Source of the DNA: Darksidea phi
Taxonomy: Eukaryota > Ascomycota > Dothideomycetes > Pleosporales > Lentitheciaceae
DNA: 64,000 bases
Direction of reading: 5' to 3'
NCBI GenBank assembly: GCA_030770425.1
Contig: JASJFT010000029.1
Coordinates: 1 to 64,000, forward strand
This document shows positions 33,849-44,304 of the stretch, piece after piece; the first letter of the stretch is position 1; each line of letters opens with the position of its first letter. A program made the translations under genes and the position numbers. Below the pieces are notes generated by a model. That model was not told the DNA's origin, made no database searches, and saw only the letters and a list, made by a program, of their open reading frames with translations.

Positions 33849-33948
33849 AACCCTGCCAACTGCGCCCTCGAAACGCTTTCCTATCACCAAGACCTCGAGC
33901 TTGCTTGAGCCCAGTCAAGTCGTATTGACGTCCGGTAATACCGTCACA

Positions 33949-35247
33949 ATGTCGAACGTCTTCGCTGTGCCCGGTAAGTCTACATGCACGAATTCCAGCA
34001 CAGCCATCGAGTATGCCCTAACAGCCATCCACAGTGTTCTTCGTCTGCTTCCGTGAATGCCTCGAAACAAGCATTATCGTCTCCGTTCTCCTCGCCTTCC
34101 TCAGGCAGGCCCTCGGCCCAGAGTCTGATGCGAAAATGCGCCAGAAGCTCGTTCGCCAGGTACCTTCAATCCTTCCTCCAGCCTCATTACCCCCTGACAC
34201 CCCACAGGTCTGGGCCGGTGTCACACTCGGCATCCTTGTCTGCCTAATAATCGGCGCCGGCGTGATCGGCACCTTCTACACGGCGGGCCGCAACAGCTTC
34301 GAGTCGGCAGAGTACATCTGGGAAGGTGTTTTCGCGCTTCTCGCTTCCATCATCATCACATTAATGGGCGCGGCACTGTTGCGGGTTAGCAAATTGTAAG
34401 AGCCGCTCGCGTTCCGAACACTTTTGACTCGGTTGCTAACGTATCTCTGTGGATAAAGGCAAGATAAGTGGAAAGTCAAAATAGCGAAAGCGCTGGAGAC
34501 GAAAGATTCGAGGGTATTAGGAAAAGGAAGGATGAAATTGTGGTGTGAGAAATACGCCATGTTTGTACTACCCTTTGTGACGGTCCTCCGCGAAGGCATC
34601 GAAGCCGTACTGTACTGCGCCCTTCTACCCCAAATGCCGCCCACAACCACTAACCCTCAACCAGCTTCATAGCAGGCGTAGGCCTCGGCCTCCCTGCCAC
34701 ATCCTTCCCGCTCGCCGTGCTTTGCGGACTCGGCGCCGGTGTGCTGGTCGGCTATCTAATCTACCGCTTTGGCAAGACAGCCTCGCTGCAAATCTTCCTC
34801 GTTATCTCGACCTGCTTCCTGTACCTGGTCGCAGCCGGTCTTTTCTCCAAGGGCGTGTGGTACCTCGAACAGAATGCTTGGGTCAAGCTTGCCGGCGAGG
34901 GCGCTGCGGAGGCAGGTACGGGGCCTGGATCCTACGATATTCGCAAGTCGGTCTGGCACGTGAATTGCTGCACGCCCGGGAGTAACGGCGACGGCGGATG
35001 GGGCATCTTCAACTCGCTGTTCGGCTGGCAGAATAGTGCAACGTATGGGTCGGTTATATCGTATAACTTGTATTGGCTGGCTGTCATCGTAGGGTTTCTT
35101 GTACTCGGGTTTAAAGAAAAGAGAGCCAAGGCGGCCGGCTTGCTAGCCAACGATGCCGAGAGCGAGACAAGCGGCAATGGGGTTGTTGGCGGCAAAAAGG
35201 ACGAAGCTAGTGTTACACGGTCGACTGTGAGGGAGATCGAAGGGTGA
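33949..35247 (+). CDS. FTR1: High-affinity iron permease, Ftr1-like
   Basis: Five exons: 33949-33973, 34035-34159, 34208-34395, 34459-34611 and 34665-35247, giving 357 aa. The first exon is only 25 nt. The two iron-binding REXXE motifs are RECLE (residues 15-19) and REGIE (157-161). Seven hydrophobic spans follow the OFeT/FTR1 layout, including [13 protein letters not shown] and the [28 protein letters not shown] helix. The cytosolic C-terminal tail is polar (ESETSGNG..). Ftr1 takes Fe3+ from Fet3 across the plasma membrane. The second intron (34160-34207, 48 bp) is in frame without stops, so its retention would add a 16-residue proline-rich loop after the first span. The donor of the fourth intron was chosen to restore [17 protein letters not shown]. 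Confidence 0.94.
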
Positions 35248-35808
35248 CACAAGCTATTCGAGGCTAGCTTGAGTGGTACAGCCAGTTGTCGGTGAAGACC
35301 TTGGGTGTTAGTTGACGCATGTAGAAGATGACCCGGAATTTGAATGATATCGACAGTGTGCACACCATCATACAAAGAGTGGCTTGATAACTCCTCGAAT
35401 CGCCCATGTTATACATGCTGTCACCACCGAACGCGCCGCAATGTCCTGATGCATCTAAGATATCTATACCCTCCTTACTGATGAGTAGAAGCCATAACGT
35501 GGCCTATGTGGAAATTGATACCTAGAATAATCTGCCAAAAGCCGGGGACGACCTCAACGCCTTGTTATGCACGCAACGGCTCCTCGGGAGTGACCTCCTT
35601 TACCCGAATCACACCCTTTTCCTTGTCATGCTTGAGCTGCCACTCCCGGTTTCTTATCGGCAGCGGAAGCTGAGGATTGGCCGTGACGCGAGTAAGGAAC
35701 GCATAGTCTGCCTCACTGAAGCTATGCTGTCATTAGTATCGGCTTCAAGCCGAGGGAAGGAAAAGAGAAGAGGTGAACAGTGTAAGAATATTCATGGCGG
35801 TATATTCT
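35248..35808. other. Intergenic region between convergent FTR1 and pyrG
   Basis: About 560 bp holding both 3' ends. No gene seen. Confidence 0.5.
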
Positions 35809-36951
35809 TTACCTGTGAATCAAGCCCACTCTCTCTTCGTACGCCTTCCAGCCCTCTGCACGGTATCGCTCGGCTTCTGCTTTGCGGTCTTGCGCTCGCA
35901 CAATACCTCGGCCGACGATGATGATGTCGCAGCCTTGCTCGAAAATGAGCTTCCTGGGCGTATTATACTGCTGGCCTAGACCGTCTCCGAGCTTCTTCCC
36001 TTCCTGGCCGGGCGGGGGTAATTGGCACCCGGGCGTCATGGTGATGAAGTTGTCGTCGGGCTTGGTGTTCAAACTTCGCTGCGCGATGAAGCCCATGACG
36101 AATTCGCGGTTGTTACGGGCAACGTCGACAGATTTTTGCGAGTACTCGGGAGTCATGAGATGGCCTTCCGAGCTCATCTCTGCAAGCAGCAGCAGCGCCC
36201 GGAGGAAGGGCGCTTCTCCCAGGCGGGCGAGGACTGCAGTCTTGTCGAGATTGAAGGCCTCTTCAGGATGGAAGTCGGGGTCTGGGCGCGGCGATATGCT
36301 CTCGGTGCGGGTGGAGATGGTGGTGCTGATGCTCACGACGCTTTGCTTCCTGTCCATGGGCTTGATGTGCAGCTTCTTCTCTTCGGCACCGTCCACGGCG
36401 GGAGGTGTCTCGACAGCTACATTGCACTCGTCGTCGTCCTCGTCTTCACTGTTGGGCTTCCGTGGGGGCGGGTTCGCAAAGATGTCCGTGTGCACGCCCG
36501 TGTTGTACTTGGCTATTGTTGCGTCGGCGGCTTTGTGGAGGGCCGTGACGATGGCGGGGCCGGGAAGGAGGTGGGCATTTGTGATCTCGGCCCAGCTCGC
36601 TATGCGGTGGTGGCCCGAGGTGTACTGCTTCTGGACGGTTTCGCCAATGTCGGCGAACTTGCGGTCCTCGAAGATGAGGAACCACTTGCGGCGCGCGACT
36701 TCCTTCAGGGCGCGCGCAGTCCGGTCGCTCCAGTCGGTGACGATGTCGCAGTGGGTCTTGAGCACACAGATGGAATCGCCGACCTCTTCGGCGAGAGCGA
36801 GCAGCTCGGCCGAGGTTTCGACGTCAGCGGAGAGACAGAGGTTGGTCTGCTTGATGGAGATGAGGCGCAGGAGGTAGGCGGCGAGGGGGGCGGTCGAGGG
36901 GTGGGCCGCGCGCGCGCGGTACGTGCTGGTGGACACGGTGTTGGCGGGCAT
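35809..36951 (-). CDS. pyrG: Orotidine 5'-phosphate decarboxylase
   Basis: A single exon of 380 aa from ATG 36951 (MPANTVSTSTY). An in-frame upstream ATG-less extension to 37065 is low-complexity and probably leader. Catalytic motifs are KTHCDIVTDW (65-74) and FEDRKFADIG (94-103) with the Asp-Lys-Asp triad. The phosphate-binding end has IIIVGRGI. Residues about 150-245 are a polar insertion (EDEDDDE, DRKQSVVSIST), the feature that distinguishes filamentous-ascomycete PyrG from yeast Ura3. The enzyme makes UMP from OMP, the last step of pyrimidine synthesis, in the cytosol. No intron is visible, although some relatives have one near the start. Confidence 0.95.
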   Translation of the reverse strand: MPANTVSTSTYRARAAHPSTAPLAAYLLRLISIKQTNLCLSADVETSAELLALAEEVGDSICVLKTHCDIVTDWSDRTARALKEVARRKWFLIFEDRKFADIGETVQKQYTSGHHRIASWAEITNAHLLPGPAIVTALHKAADATIAKYNTGVHTDIFANPPPRKPNSEDEDDDECNVAVETPPAVDGAEEKKLHIKPMDRKQSVVSISTTISTRTESISPRPDPDFHPEEAFNLDKTAVLARLGEAPFLRALLLLAEMSSEGHLMTPEYSQKSVDVARNNREFVMGFIAQRSLNTKPDDNFITMTPGCQLPPPGQEGKKLGDGLGQQYNTPRKLIFEQGCDIIIVGRGIVRAQDRKAEAERYRAEGWKAYEERVGLIHR

Positions 36952-37182
36952 GGTGGGCGGCCAGGCCAGTGCCGGGGGGTTAAAGAGTAGTGGTGGTGGT
37001 GTGGTGTTGTGGTGGTGTGTTGCGGTGTTCGATATTGACTTTGACAGGCAGCAGAGGAGGGGCAACTACGGTGGAACATTCACTGCAGGTGTAGCTGGGG
37101 GCGTGTAGCTGGGACGGAAGGCGCGGCGCAGCGAGGTTGCAGTCCCTCGCGCAGGCGACGTGTAAGTACCCCGGTGCTCTGT

Positions 37183-37251
37183 AGAGGATCGAGGACGAGG
37201 ACGAGGACGAGGATGCGGATGCGGATGAGGATGAAGACGAGGATGGGGACT
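37183..37251. repeat. GAGGAC/GATGCG low-complexity repeat
   Basis: Imperfect hexamer repeats (GAGGAC, GATGCG, GATGAG) over about 69 bp. Confidence 0.8.
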
Positions 37252-38080
37252 AGGAATAGGGCTCGCACTAGGAACTAGTACCAGAACGAGGTGGAGCGTC
37301 AACACCCCAGGCGCTGATCCCGCCTAGACGCCTGCACGGCGCCGAAAACGACATTAAACTCCCGGCTCCCTCCACAAACCTCGTCAACGTCGGAGCTGGA
37401 CCACTGAAGACCACCAAAAACCCGCCACCGTCAGAGACGCCCGACAGGCGGCATTGGCGGCCCGCTGCCGGACTTATCCGTGGGCTGTGGATGGACCTCA
37501 CCAGCCAACACACGCGAGCCCCTGCAGCCTGCAGCCTACCATCCAAGGTCGTCTCCAATGGCAGCTGTGCTACGCCCCATGTAGTAATTGTTGTATTGCC
37601 AATTCAGGAGTGCAGGCATATATCGTACGACATGTTCTGATCCATCACCCAGGTACCGATATCGCTGACGACATGCGATGTCTTTCAGCATGAAGCCATC
37701 AAGTACGAAGATTAAAGTATGTACGTGTACCATCAACATGCTCCAAGTCCAAGTCCATCTCTATATTTATGTTTTCGCCTTGAGCTCTACATGGCATGTT
37801 CCCCGCACTATCGCTTCAGACAGCGTCAATCAGCATGGCTTCAGTCAAAGTGAAGGGCTATTGGATCCAGGATGAGAAAATAGACACCTGTTCCATACGA
37901 AAATCCAGACTGCTCACCTAGAATGCCAGCCTTTTCGACGATACTGGCAGTCACTTGTGGTCGCTTCGTCGCTCGCCCTCCACGAGCTTCCGCCTTCACC
38001 TTCACTTCGATACCACATGGCATATAAGTTGCCGCCCGACTTCCTTGTTCTATCTTTCTTCTTCTCCACGCTGCACCTCG

Positions 38081-38102
38081 CTTCTTCTTCTTCTTCTTCT
38101 TC
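38081..38102. repeat. (TTC)n microsatellite
   Basis: Seven TTC units in the presumed leader of the AT-hook gene. Confidence 0.85.
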
Positions 38103-38176
38103 GTCGCCGACTTCTGCTTCTGACAGCCTCCCCCACAAGCACTCGGCCCACTCATCCACCCGCTCAATTGACAAAG

Positions 38177-38814
38177 ATGCCTCCCAAAAAGGACGAAAAC
38201 AAAGCCAACGCTGCCGACAGCGTCGCAGGTTTTGAGCCCAGGGAGACCAAACTCCTCGCCGCCGCCTTCCTCTCCTCGATTGGTCCGGACAAGGTGGGTC
38301 GATCACATAGCCTAGTTGCCCTCAAGGGAGGATATCGCATGCATGACTAACACTAACTGATGACTCCAGTACGACTACGACGTCATGGCCACACTCACGG
38401 GTAACACCTCCGGCTCTCTCAAGAAGATGTTCCCGCCGGTCAAGCGCAAGGCGATCGAAGCTCATCCATCCTTTGCCGCCTTCCTCGGCGCCCCAACCGC
38501 AACTGACGGAGCCAACGGCGAGGAGAAGAAGGTTGCTTCCAAAGCTGCCACTAGGAAGCGCAAGGCAACCTCCGAGCCGGAGACGGATGCTGCTGCCAAG
38601 GATCTCCAGCCGGAGGGTGAAAAGGCAGATGGTAAGAAGAAGGCCCCGGCAAAAGGTCGCGGTCGTCCCAAGAAGGCCAAATCCGAGAAAGATGACACCA
38701 AGGAGACAACTCTCGAGGACGATGACCAGGGTATGTATATGCCGTCGCTCTCACTCAACGACACTAATATCCGTAGGCAAGGACGCCGAGCATGATGCCG
38801 AAGACGACGTTTAG
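38177..38814 (+). CDS. Small AT-hook nuclear protein, uncharacterised
   Basis: Three exons, 38177-38293, 38370-38730 and 38777-38814, give 171 aa. The introns are 76 bp (GTGGGT..TCCAG) and 46 bp (GTATGT..GTAG). Residues 20-75 form a short conserved-looking domain (ETKLLAAAFLSSIG, then DYDVMATLTGNTSGSLKKMF). It resembles the small helical Myb-like DNA-binding modules of many ascomycete proteins. The rest is Lys/Glu/Ala-rich with a basic GRGRPKKAK AT-hook-type motif and an acidic end (EDDV). It probably binds DNA in the nucleus; the target is unknown. All three junctions keep frame. Confidence 0.8.
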
Positions 38815-39460
38815 GCTGCCGCTTTCCATGCGCCGCTCTCTGATCCGGCATAGATAATGCAGGGCATTCTTACTTTCCGTACTCGCTTCCCTCGCGGCTC
38901 ACTTTCATCGAGACAGCTGGTCTATCAGCCCAGAGTTTGTTGCGCGGTCATCAAGGCGGTCGGCGGTCATCGTCATCGAACGTTCTTGAGATATTATAGG
39001 CTCGGAGTTTAAGGCTCAATCAATGGGTACCCTTCAAATGTTCGAGTGCCTTTCAGTGACTGCTACTGTAGTGCAATGCCATGTGCGATATTGTGGACGC
39101 GCCTGCTGACAAATCATAAATACAATGACACGAAACCACGTGATCGGACGAGGACCCCTCCGATGCCGACTCGCACGGTAACAATTCCGCGCTTCACAGC
39201 ATCTGACAAACACGACTCGCGCGTTCCGGATTGCACCACCGAAAGCCGCCTTCGAACATGGATATATACAATGCCATGTCTCTCTTTGATGGCTCATGAG
39301 AGTAACAGGTCGCTCTCTTATGCTAACAAACCTTTTTCTCTGGCTTGTAGCACCGCACATTGTTTCCGCTGCGCTTTCGCTAAAGAATTCCACTCTCAGC
39401 CCGTTACACCGTCTACAGCAGTTTCCGCTATCATTCTATTCGAGTAGCTCGACGGCGAGC
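38815..39460. other. Intergenic region upstream of the dioxygenase
   Basis: About 650 bp. The dioxygenase frame is open upstream to 39296 and could encode a hydrophobic leader (LTNLFLWLVAPHIVSAALS). Confidence 0.45.
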
Positions 39461-40346
39461 ATGACACGGCTAGCCCCCGTAATCTCCATCTCGCACGGTG
39501 GGGGCCCGATGCCCATCCTCGGTGACCCCTCGCAAGCCGCCATTACGCACTCGCTCAAGACCCGCGTCCCACAGATCCTGAAGCTCGGCACGCCCGAGGA
39601 ACCACGAGCCATCGTGTTAGTGACGGCGCACTGGAGTACGGACAAGGCTGTCATCAGCAGTGGAAAGAAGCACAACTTATACTACGATTACTCCGGGTTC
39701 CCCGATGAGGCATATAGCTTGAAGTATGATGCGCCGGGCAGTCCGGAGGTTGCAGAGATGGTGAGGCGGGCGTTGGAGCAGGCAGGTTTGGAGAGTAAGA
39801 AGGATGGAACGAGAGGTATGTTTCCCTTTCAAGGGATGTCGAGGGCAGCATGTACTGGTGCTAACGGTTGCAGGCTGGGACCACGGCGTCTTCATTCCAA
39901 TGATGCTCATCCACCCCCAAGCCAGCATCCCCATTGTCCAACTCAGTGTCCTCACTTCCGAAGACCCTACCACACACTTCGCAATCGGCCGCGCCCTCTC
40001 CTCTCTCCGCGCCCAGAACATCGCCATCATCGGGTCCGGCTTCGCTTCCCTCCACAACCTACGCGCTATGTTCGCTGGGGTGACAACAACACCCAAATTC
40101 AAAGCCCTCAACGAAGACTGGAGCAAGAGCATCATGGACGCGGTCATGACCGGGGATGCAGAAGAACGGAATAGAAAGTTCCAAGGGTGGAGGAAATGGC
40201 CAGGTGCTTATGAGATGCATCCTAGGGGTGGAGCGGAGCACTTCTTGCCGCTGATTGTTTGCGCCGGCGCGGGTGGTGGGACGCCGAAGAGTTATAGCGA
40301 CAAGTATGCTGGGTTGCAGATGTGGAGTTACTACTGGGAAGAGTAG
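39461..40346 (+). CDS. Extradiol ring-cleavage dioxygenase, LigB/DODA type
   Basis: Two exons, 39461-39815 and 39874-40346 (58-bp intron GTATGT..GCAG), give 275 aa. The metal-site motifs of class III extradiol dioxygenases are present: ISHGGGPMPI near the N-terminus, VTAHWS, and GWDHGVFIPMMLIHP after the splice. The C-terminus has the AGAGGGTPKSYSD and SYYW end of the plant/fungal 4,5-DOPA-dioxygenase-like group. The family opens catechol-type rings; the fungal substrate is unknown. An in-frame upstream ATG at 39296 would add 55 residues with a signal-like hydrophobic stretch, which might be a targeting sequence. I chose 39461 because homologues start just before the HGGGP motif. Confidence 0.9.
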
Positions 40347-40707
40347 GATGTGTGCTTGACTAGACAACTCTGCCATGGCTTACGCTCGGTTGGCCATTTA
40401 GATTGATATGCCAATAGTCTTGCGGCCGTCGCTTGAGGCTCGAATTGTCGGCGCATGTTCGGTTAGCCGCCGATATTGTGTACGAGCTGCTGTTCAGCGC
40501 GCTATCTCTCCGACGTCCGTCTCGTGATCCTCTGATATCGCGGGCGATCCAACTTATCGAGGAAGGTCCCTTGTGCTGAATTGATTGCTGGACCCAAGTG
40601 CCTATTCGGGCAGGCATCAAGACATTCGCGGTGCTTGGCAGGCTTTCGGTTCCCGCGCGAAGCGAGCAAAGTCCATGAGCCCTTCTACTAAATCGACGCC
40701 CTTCCAA

Positions 40708-41264
40708 ATGTTCTTTTCTAAAAAAGTTATTACGGTTGCATACACGGCCACTCTCGTCCAGTCTGAAGGATTGATCATGGACAGTCTTGATTCTCCTTTC
40801 ACCATTGAAATCAACGGCAGCCCTGTTTCTAACATTCCAGACAACGCCGACTTGCCCGTACAAGCAAACATCGGCCCTGATGCTGCCGTTTTCACGCTCA
40901 AGAACGGGCGTCTCCAATGCGGCGATCGGGTCCTTGGACGGGCTCTAACGGAAGATCGAAGCATGCTGCCCAAGCGGATTCTCTGGTTTGAGGGAACCTC
41001 CAGCAGTGATGAGATTCGGCCTGTAACCGCTCAGCCGGAAGGCAAGTCGTACCAGCTTATATTCGCAGGTATGTGCCCTGGTCGACGTCCCTTCGTCGGT
41101 TGTTGCGCACGAGTTGAACTTGCGGTATAGGTGCGCCTTTGACTGAGGCAGATGGTGCTATCTTTGCGGACCTCTTAGGAGGTATGCTGTTCCCGTGTGC
41201 GTACGAAGCCGCGACTAATCGAGTTCCAGAAGGAGAATCGACTGTTGTGGTGAAAATGCAATGA
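40708..41264 (+). CDS. Small protein of unknown function, possibly secreted
   Basis: Three exons, to 41068, 41131-41181 and 41230-41264, with introns of 62 bp and 48 bp that keep frame. The spliced end reads AGAPLTEADGAIFADLLGE then a final VVVKMQ. The central domain (FTLKNGRLQCGDRVLGRALT) looks like a compact beta protein. The start is uncertain. In-frame ATGs occur at 40585, 40675, 40708 and 40777; from 40708 the product is 148 aa with a weakly hydrophobic start (VITVAYTATLV). I do not recognise a characterised family. Its coherent exon structure with a 51-nt middle exon is good evidence that it is a real gene. Confidence 0.65.
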
Positions 41265-42615
41265 TGGTTCAAAGCACATCCGCCCTCATGTTGGGAACAT
41301 TTGCACATGTTTAGGTGGGGTTTAGGTGGGAAACTTGCTTGAGCAGCGTGGAATGTTTGACTTTGCGGATTTCCAGAAGACAATGTCATTACTTCGTTTC
41401 AGGCAGCCAAAGTTGAAAGAGCTTACTATAGTAACTCGGGCGATCTAACAACGACTTGCTACACTACCCGTGAAAGATCGAAGTTTGGACGGTAAGTAGT
41501 ACCGAAACCCTAGGCTTGTTTTCAACAGGGTCACGATTACCATCTCAGGCTTGAAATTTATCCACCAATCCCCACATAGATGGCTCGACAACTGTATTGA
41601 TGGATATCTTATCCGGCGTCTGCACCGCCTCTTCGCCTGTCACTTGTATGCAGCCCGGTGCCTGCCGACCAAACTTCAATGTCGGCAACAGCACGCATGA
41701 CTAGACGCTTCATGATGGTGCAAATCTCCGAAGGGCGATCTGCAATCGTCCCGGGACTTTGTAAATGGTTACCGGGATGAACGGTGGGGACCTGCCGAAG
41801 ATAGCCTAGTACCCTGCATAGCAGCTTAAAGCATTGCCGTAGCATGCTCGGCAGTGACTACAGAGAGGAGGCAGCCGGTCTGGGTCCTTGTCTAGCTCAT
41901 GCTGCTTGGAGTTGCTGATTTTCTTGAATCCTAATCCAAGTATCTCAACCGAAGCGCTTACCCTCTGTAGAGCATTCCGATTGTTCGTGTTTCAATCGGT
42001 GCAAGCTAAAAACTGCCCAGCCTTGGGTGCCTCGCGGGCTACATGGTGTCATACTACGCAGGCCAATCACCGTTAAGATCCTATCTCTGAACTGCCTCTT
42101 CCGGACGGGAGCCCTACGGTACTCAACATGGTCACGACAACACCCTCCCCACTGACCCTGTTTCCTCCCGGTAATCAATCTATGTGGGAAGATAGCACTG
42201 CCGGCCCAATGACAACCCGACCTCCCTTTTTGCGCCAACATCCTAGCTTCGTCGCTATCAATGCTTGGCTGGTATACATGCAACCGATAGATGCAGCGCT
42301 CCATTCGACGCCTTGGAACCCGATTTTCTAGACGGGCCAGGAACCTCATGTCCGAGGAAAGGCGGACACTGAACCTCTTGTAGGAAGGTACTACTTTTAT
42401 AATCGTTACCACGATGGCCAGGTGAAACGATATCTAGTTCCGTACAGCCATTGCCAACCTTCTTTGGGAAGGTAGTATATACTCAGGTTTTCATAGAGAA
42501 GACGTGTGATCTATATAAGAACTGGCGAACTGCCGCTCTACATAATCAGCCAGTTCTTTCGTTAGCAGACTCGCCAGCTTCATTTCACGACAGGCTTTCC
42601 GACCCATTCGCTAAG
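41265..42615. other. Intergenic region, about 1.35 kb, no gene seen
   Basis: Frames on both strands lack motifs and splice support. The last 200 bp contain a TATATAAG sequence (about 42510), probably the TATA box of the protease gene. Confidence 0.45.
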
Positions 42616-43595
42616 ATGGCACCGGTATTTTCCTTCCTCGTCGCTCTTGCGGTACCCGCCATGTCGTTGGCGGCCGCAATTCCACAAGACGAGGTCAATA
42701 CCAGCGCCAGTCAAATCGTCGGTGGTACGGCTGCTGCCTCCGGTGAATTTCCCTACCTCATCAGCCTGCAAAATTCGGCCGGATCTCACTTCTGCGGTGG
42801 CGCTTTGCTGAATGCAAACACTGTCATCACCGCAGCTCATTGCGTCGAGGATCAGAGTGCGTCGCGGCTTCGTGTCCGCGCTGGGACTCTTGTAAGTTGT
42901 CTTTGCTCAGTCTGCTTTTCAGTTTGTGGCCCATCACCAAATCAAGCTACGCAAATTCCCGGGGGTAGAAATGAGGGAAAGGGAAACCAAAGCCCTAAAG
43001 CTGACTTCTATGCAGACCCACGCTTCAGGGGGCACGACAGCTAGCGTTTCCCGCATTGCCATCCACCCTAACTTTTCAGGCCAAAACTATGATGTGGCCG
43101 TCTTGCGCCTCTCGACTTCGATCCCAACCAGCTCGACGATTGGCTACGCTCGTTTGCCGGCGTCAGGTTCTGACCCTACTGCTGGTACCATCGCCACAGT
43201 AGCTGGCTGGTAAGCACCTCCTCTATTACCTCAAGGATCTCGATCCTTGCGAGGCGCAACGTATGAGCAGAGCTAATTTATGGGATAGGGGTGCAACAAG
43301 AGAGGGTGGGTCGGGCTCGAGTCGGTTGCTCAAGGTCTCTGTACCAGTGGTTTCGCGCGCGTCATGCCGAGCAGCATATGGGACGTCTAGGATTACGGAC
43401 CAGATGTGGTGTGCGGGCTTGGCTGAAGGAGGCAAGGATTCGTGCCAGGGAGACAGTGGAGGTCCCATTGTCGATGAGTCTGGTACTTTGCTTGGCGTGG
43501 TTTCGTGGGGTAACGGCTGTGCGCGCGCTGGTCTTCCAGGTGTGTATGCGAGGGTCGGCAACTTCATCTCTTTCATTACAACCAACAGCAGCTAG
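42616..43595 (+). CDS. Secreted trypsin-like serine protease (S1 family)
   Basis: Three exons, 42616-42891, 43016-43209 and 43289-43595, give 258 aa. Signal peptide about residues 1-20, then a short propeptide ending before IVGGTAA (34-40), the normal activation site. The catalytic triad is His75 (TAAHC), Asp118 (YDVAVLRL) and Ser213 (GDSGGP). Asp207 ([10 protein letters not shown]) sets Lys/Arg specificity. Three cysteine pairs are expected. Trypsins are patchy in fungi and often linked to plant or animal association; here it would be an extracellular protease. The first intron is 124 bp, longer than most in the window. A TATATAAG box lies about 105 bp upstream. Confidence 0.95.
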
Positions 43596-44304
43596 ATCAT
43601 GGGATATATTCGCCCTTGAAAGTGTTGTTCTCCTGGGTTCTCATAGTACGCGTCTCTTTTACAGATTTTGCACGAAACATAATAGTAAGCTACACAGTGG
43701 AGACTCGTGGAAGATTTATAAACGTTTACCGTATACCCCTAAGGAGTTTTATGGTCCATAATCCTAGCCATTCAACCTATACAAAATCATAATCTTTTTA
43801 CTTTTCAGAACGTAGAATTGGAAGGGCCGGCCAAGGATGCATACTTCAGATCGCCTAGCACGGTTCGGTAGAGAGCTCTTAGAAGCAACAGTCTTGCAAC
43901 CCACATTCACCGCCCCCGACACTCCCTTTAGGCAAGTATGGTGAGCTAAGACTGGGAGCTATTGGTCTATTACCACTCGTCCATAAATTGTGAGATTGTT
44001 CGCTCATATACGTTGTCATTGACTTTTCGTTGGTTCGTCGGTAGTCTATTTAGAGTTATCGCTTCGGCTTAAAGCTTCCTAATAACATGTATCAATATAT
44101 ATGCAGGGCGATCGATCCACCGGCTGAACGATCCCCGCAAACCAAATATATGAGACTCACCATTTGCATAGTAGCACATCGGCACTTCAAAGCCATTGGA
44201 ACCGCGTATAACCTGAGTTTTCTCTTATAAGTACAGGCTGAACGTGAAGCTGCCGAAAGTTCGTTTACTGCCTTCCTACCCACCCTAACCCATCTACGAC
44301 GACT
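43596..44304. other. Intergenic region, about 700 bp, no gene seen
   Basis: AT-rich 3' flank of the protease and promoter of the next gene. No supported feature. Confidence 0.5.

Larger units (their letters stand above)
33197..33948. promoter_or_regulatory. Bidirectional FET3/FTR1 promoter
   Basis: The 752 bp between the two ATGs contains four exact ATCTGATAA/TTATCAGAT sites, at 33426-33434, 33505-33513, 33673-33681 and 33840-33848. Near matches occur at 33613-33621 (ATCGGATAA) and 33824-33832 (ATCTGATTA). ATCWGATAA is the established target of fungal iron-responsive GATA repressors (SreA/SRE/Sfu1). A chance count of four in this length is very unlikely. Confidence 0.88.
36952..38176. other. 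Intergenic region with microsatellites
   Basis: A 1.2-kb divergent promoter region. It contains a GA(C/T)-rich tract at 37183-37251 and a (TTC)n tract at 38081-38102, 75 bp before the AT-hook protein start. No gene seen. Confidence 0.5.

Noticed and set aside
35882..36990. Two plus-strand reading frames of over 300 codons opposite pyrG
   Set aside because: They mirror the conserved pyrG coding strand and show no domain; the opposite strand has full catalytic motifs.
41945..42412. 155-codon minus-strand frame
   Set aside because: Arg/Cys/Trp-rich random-looking translation with no homology pattern or splice support.
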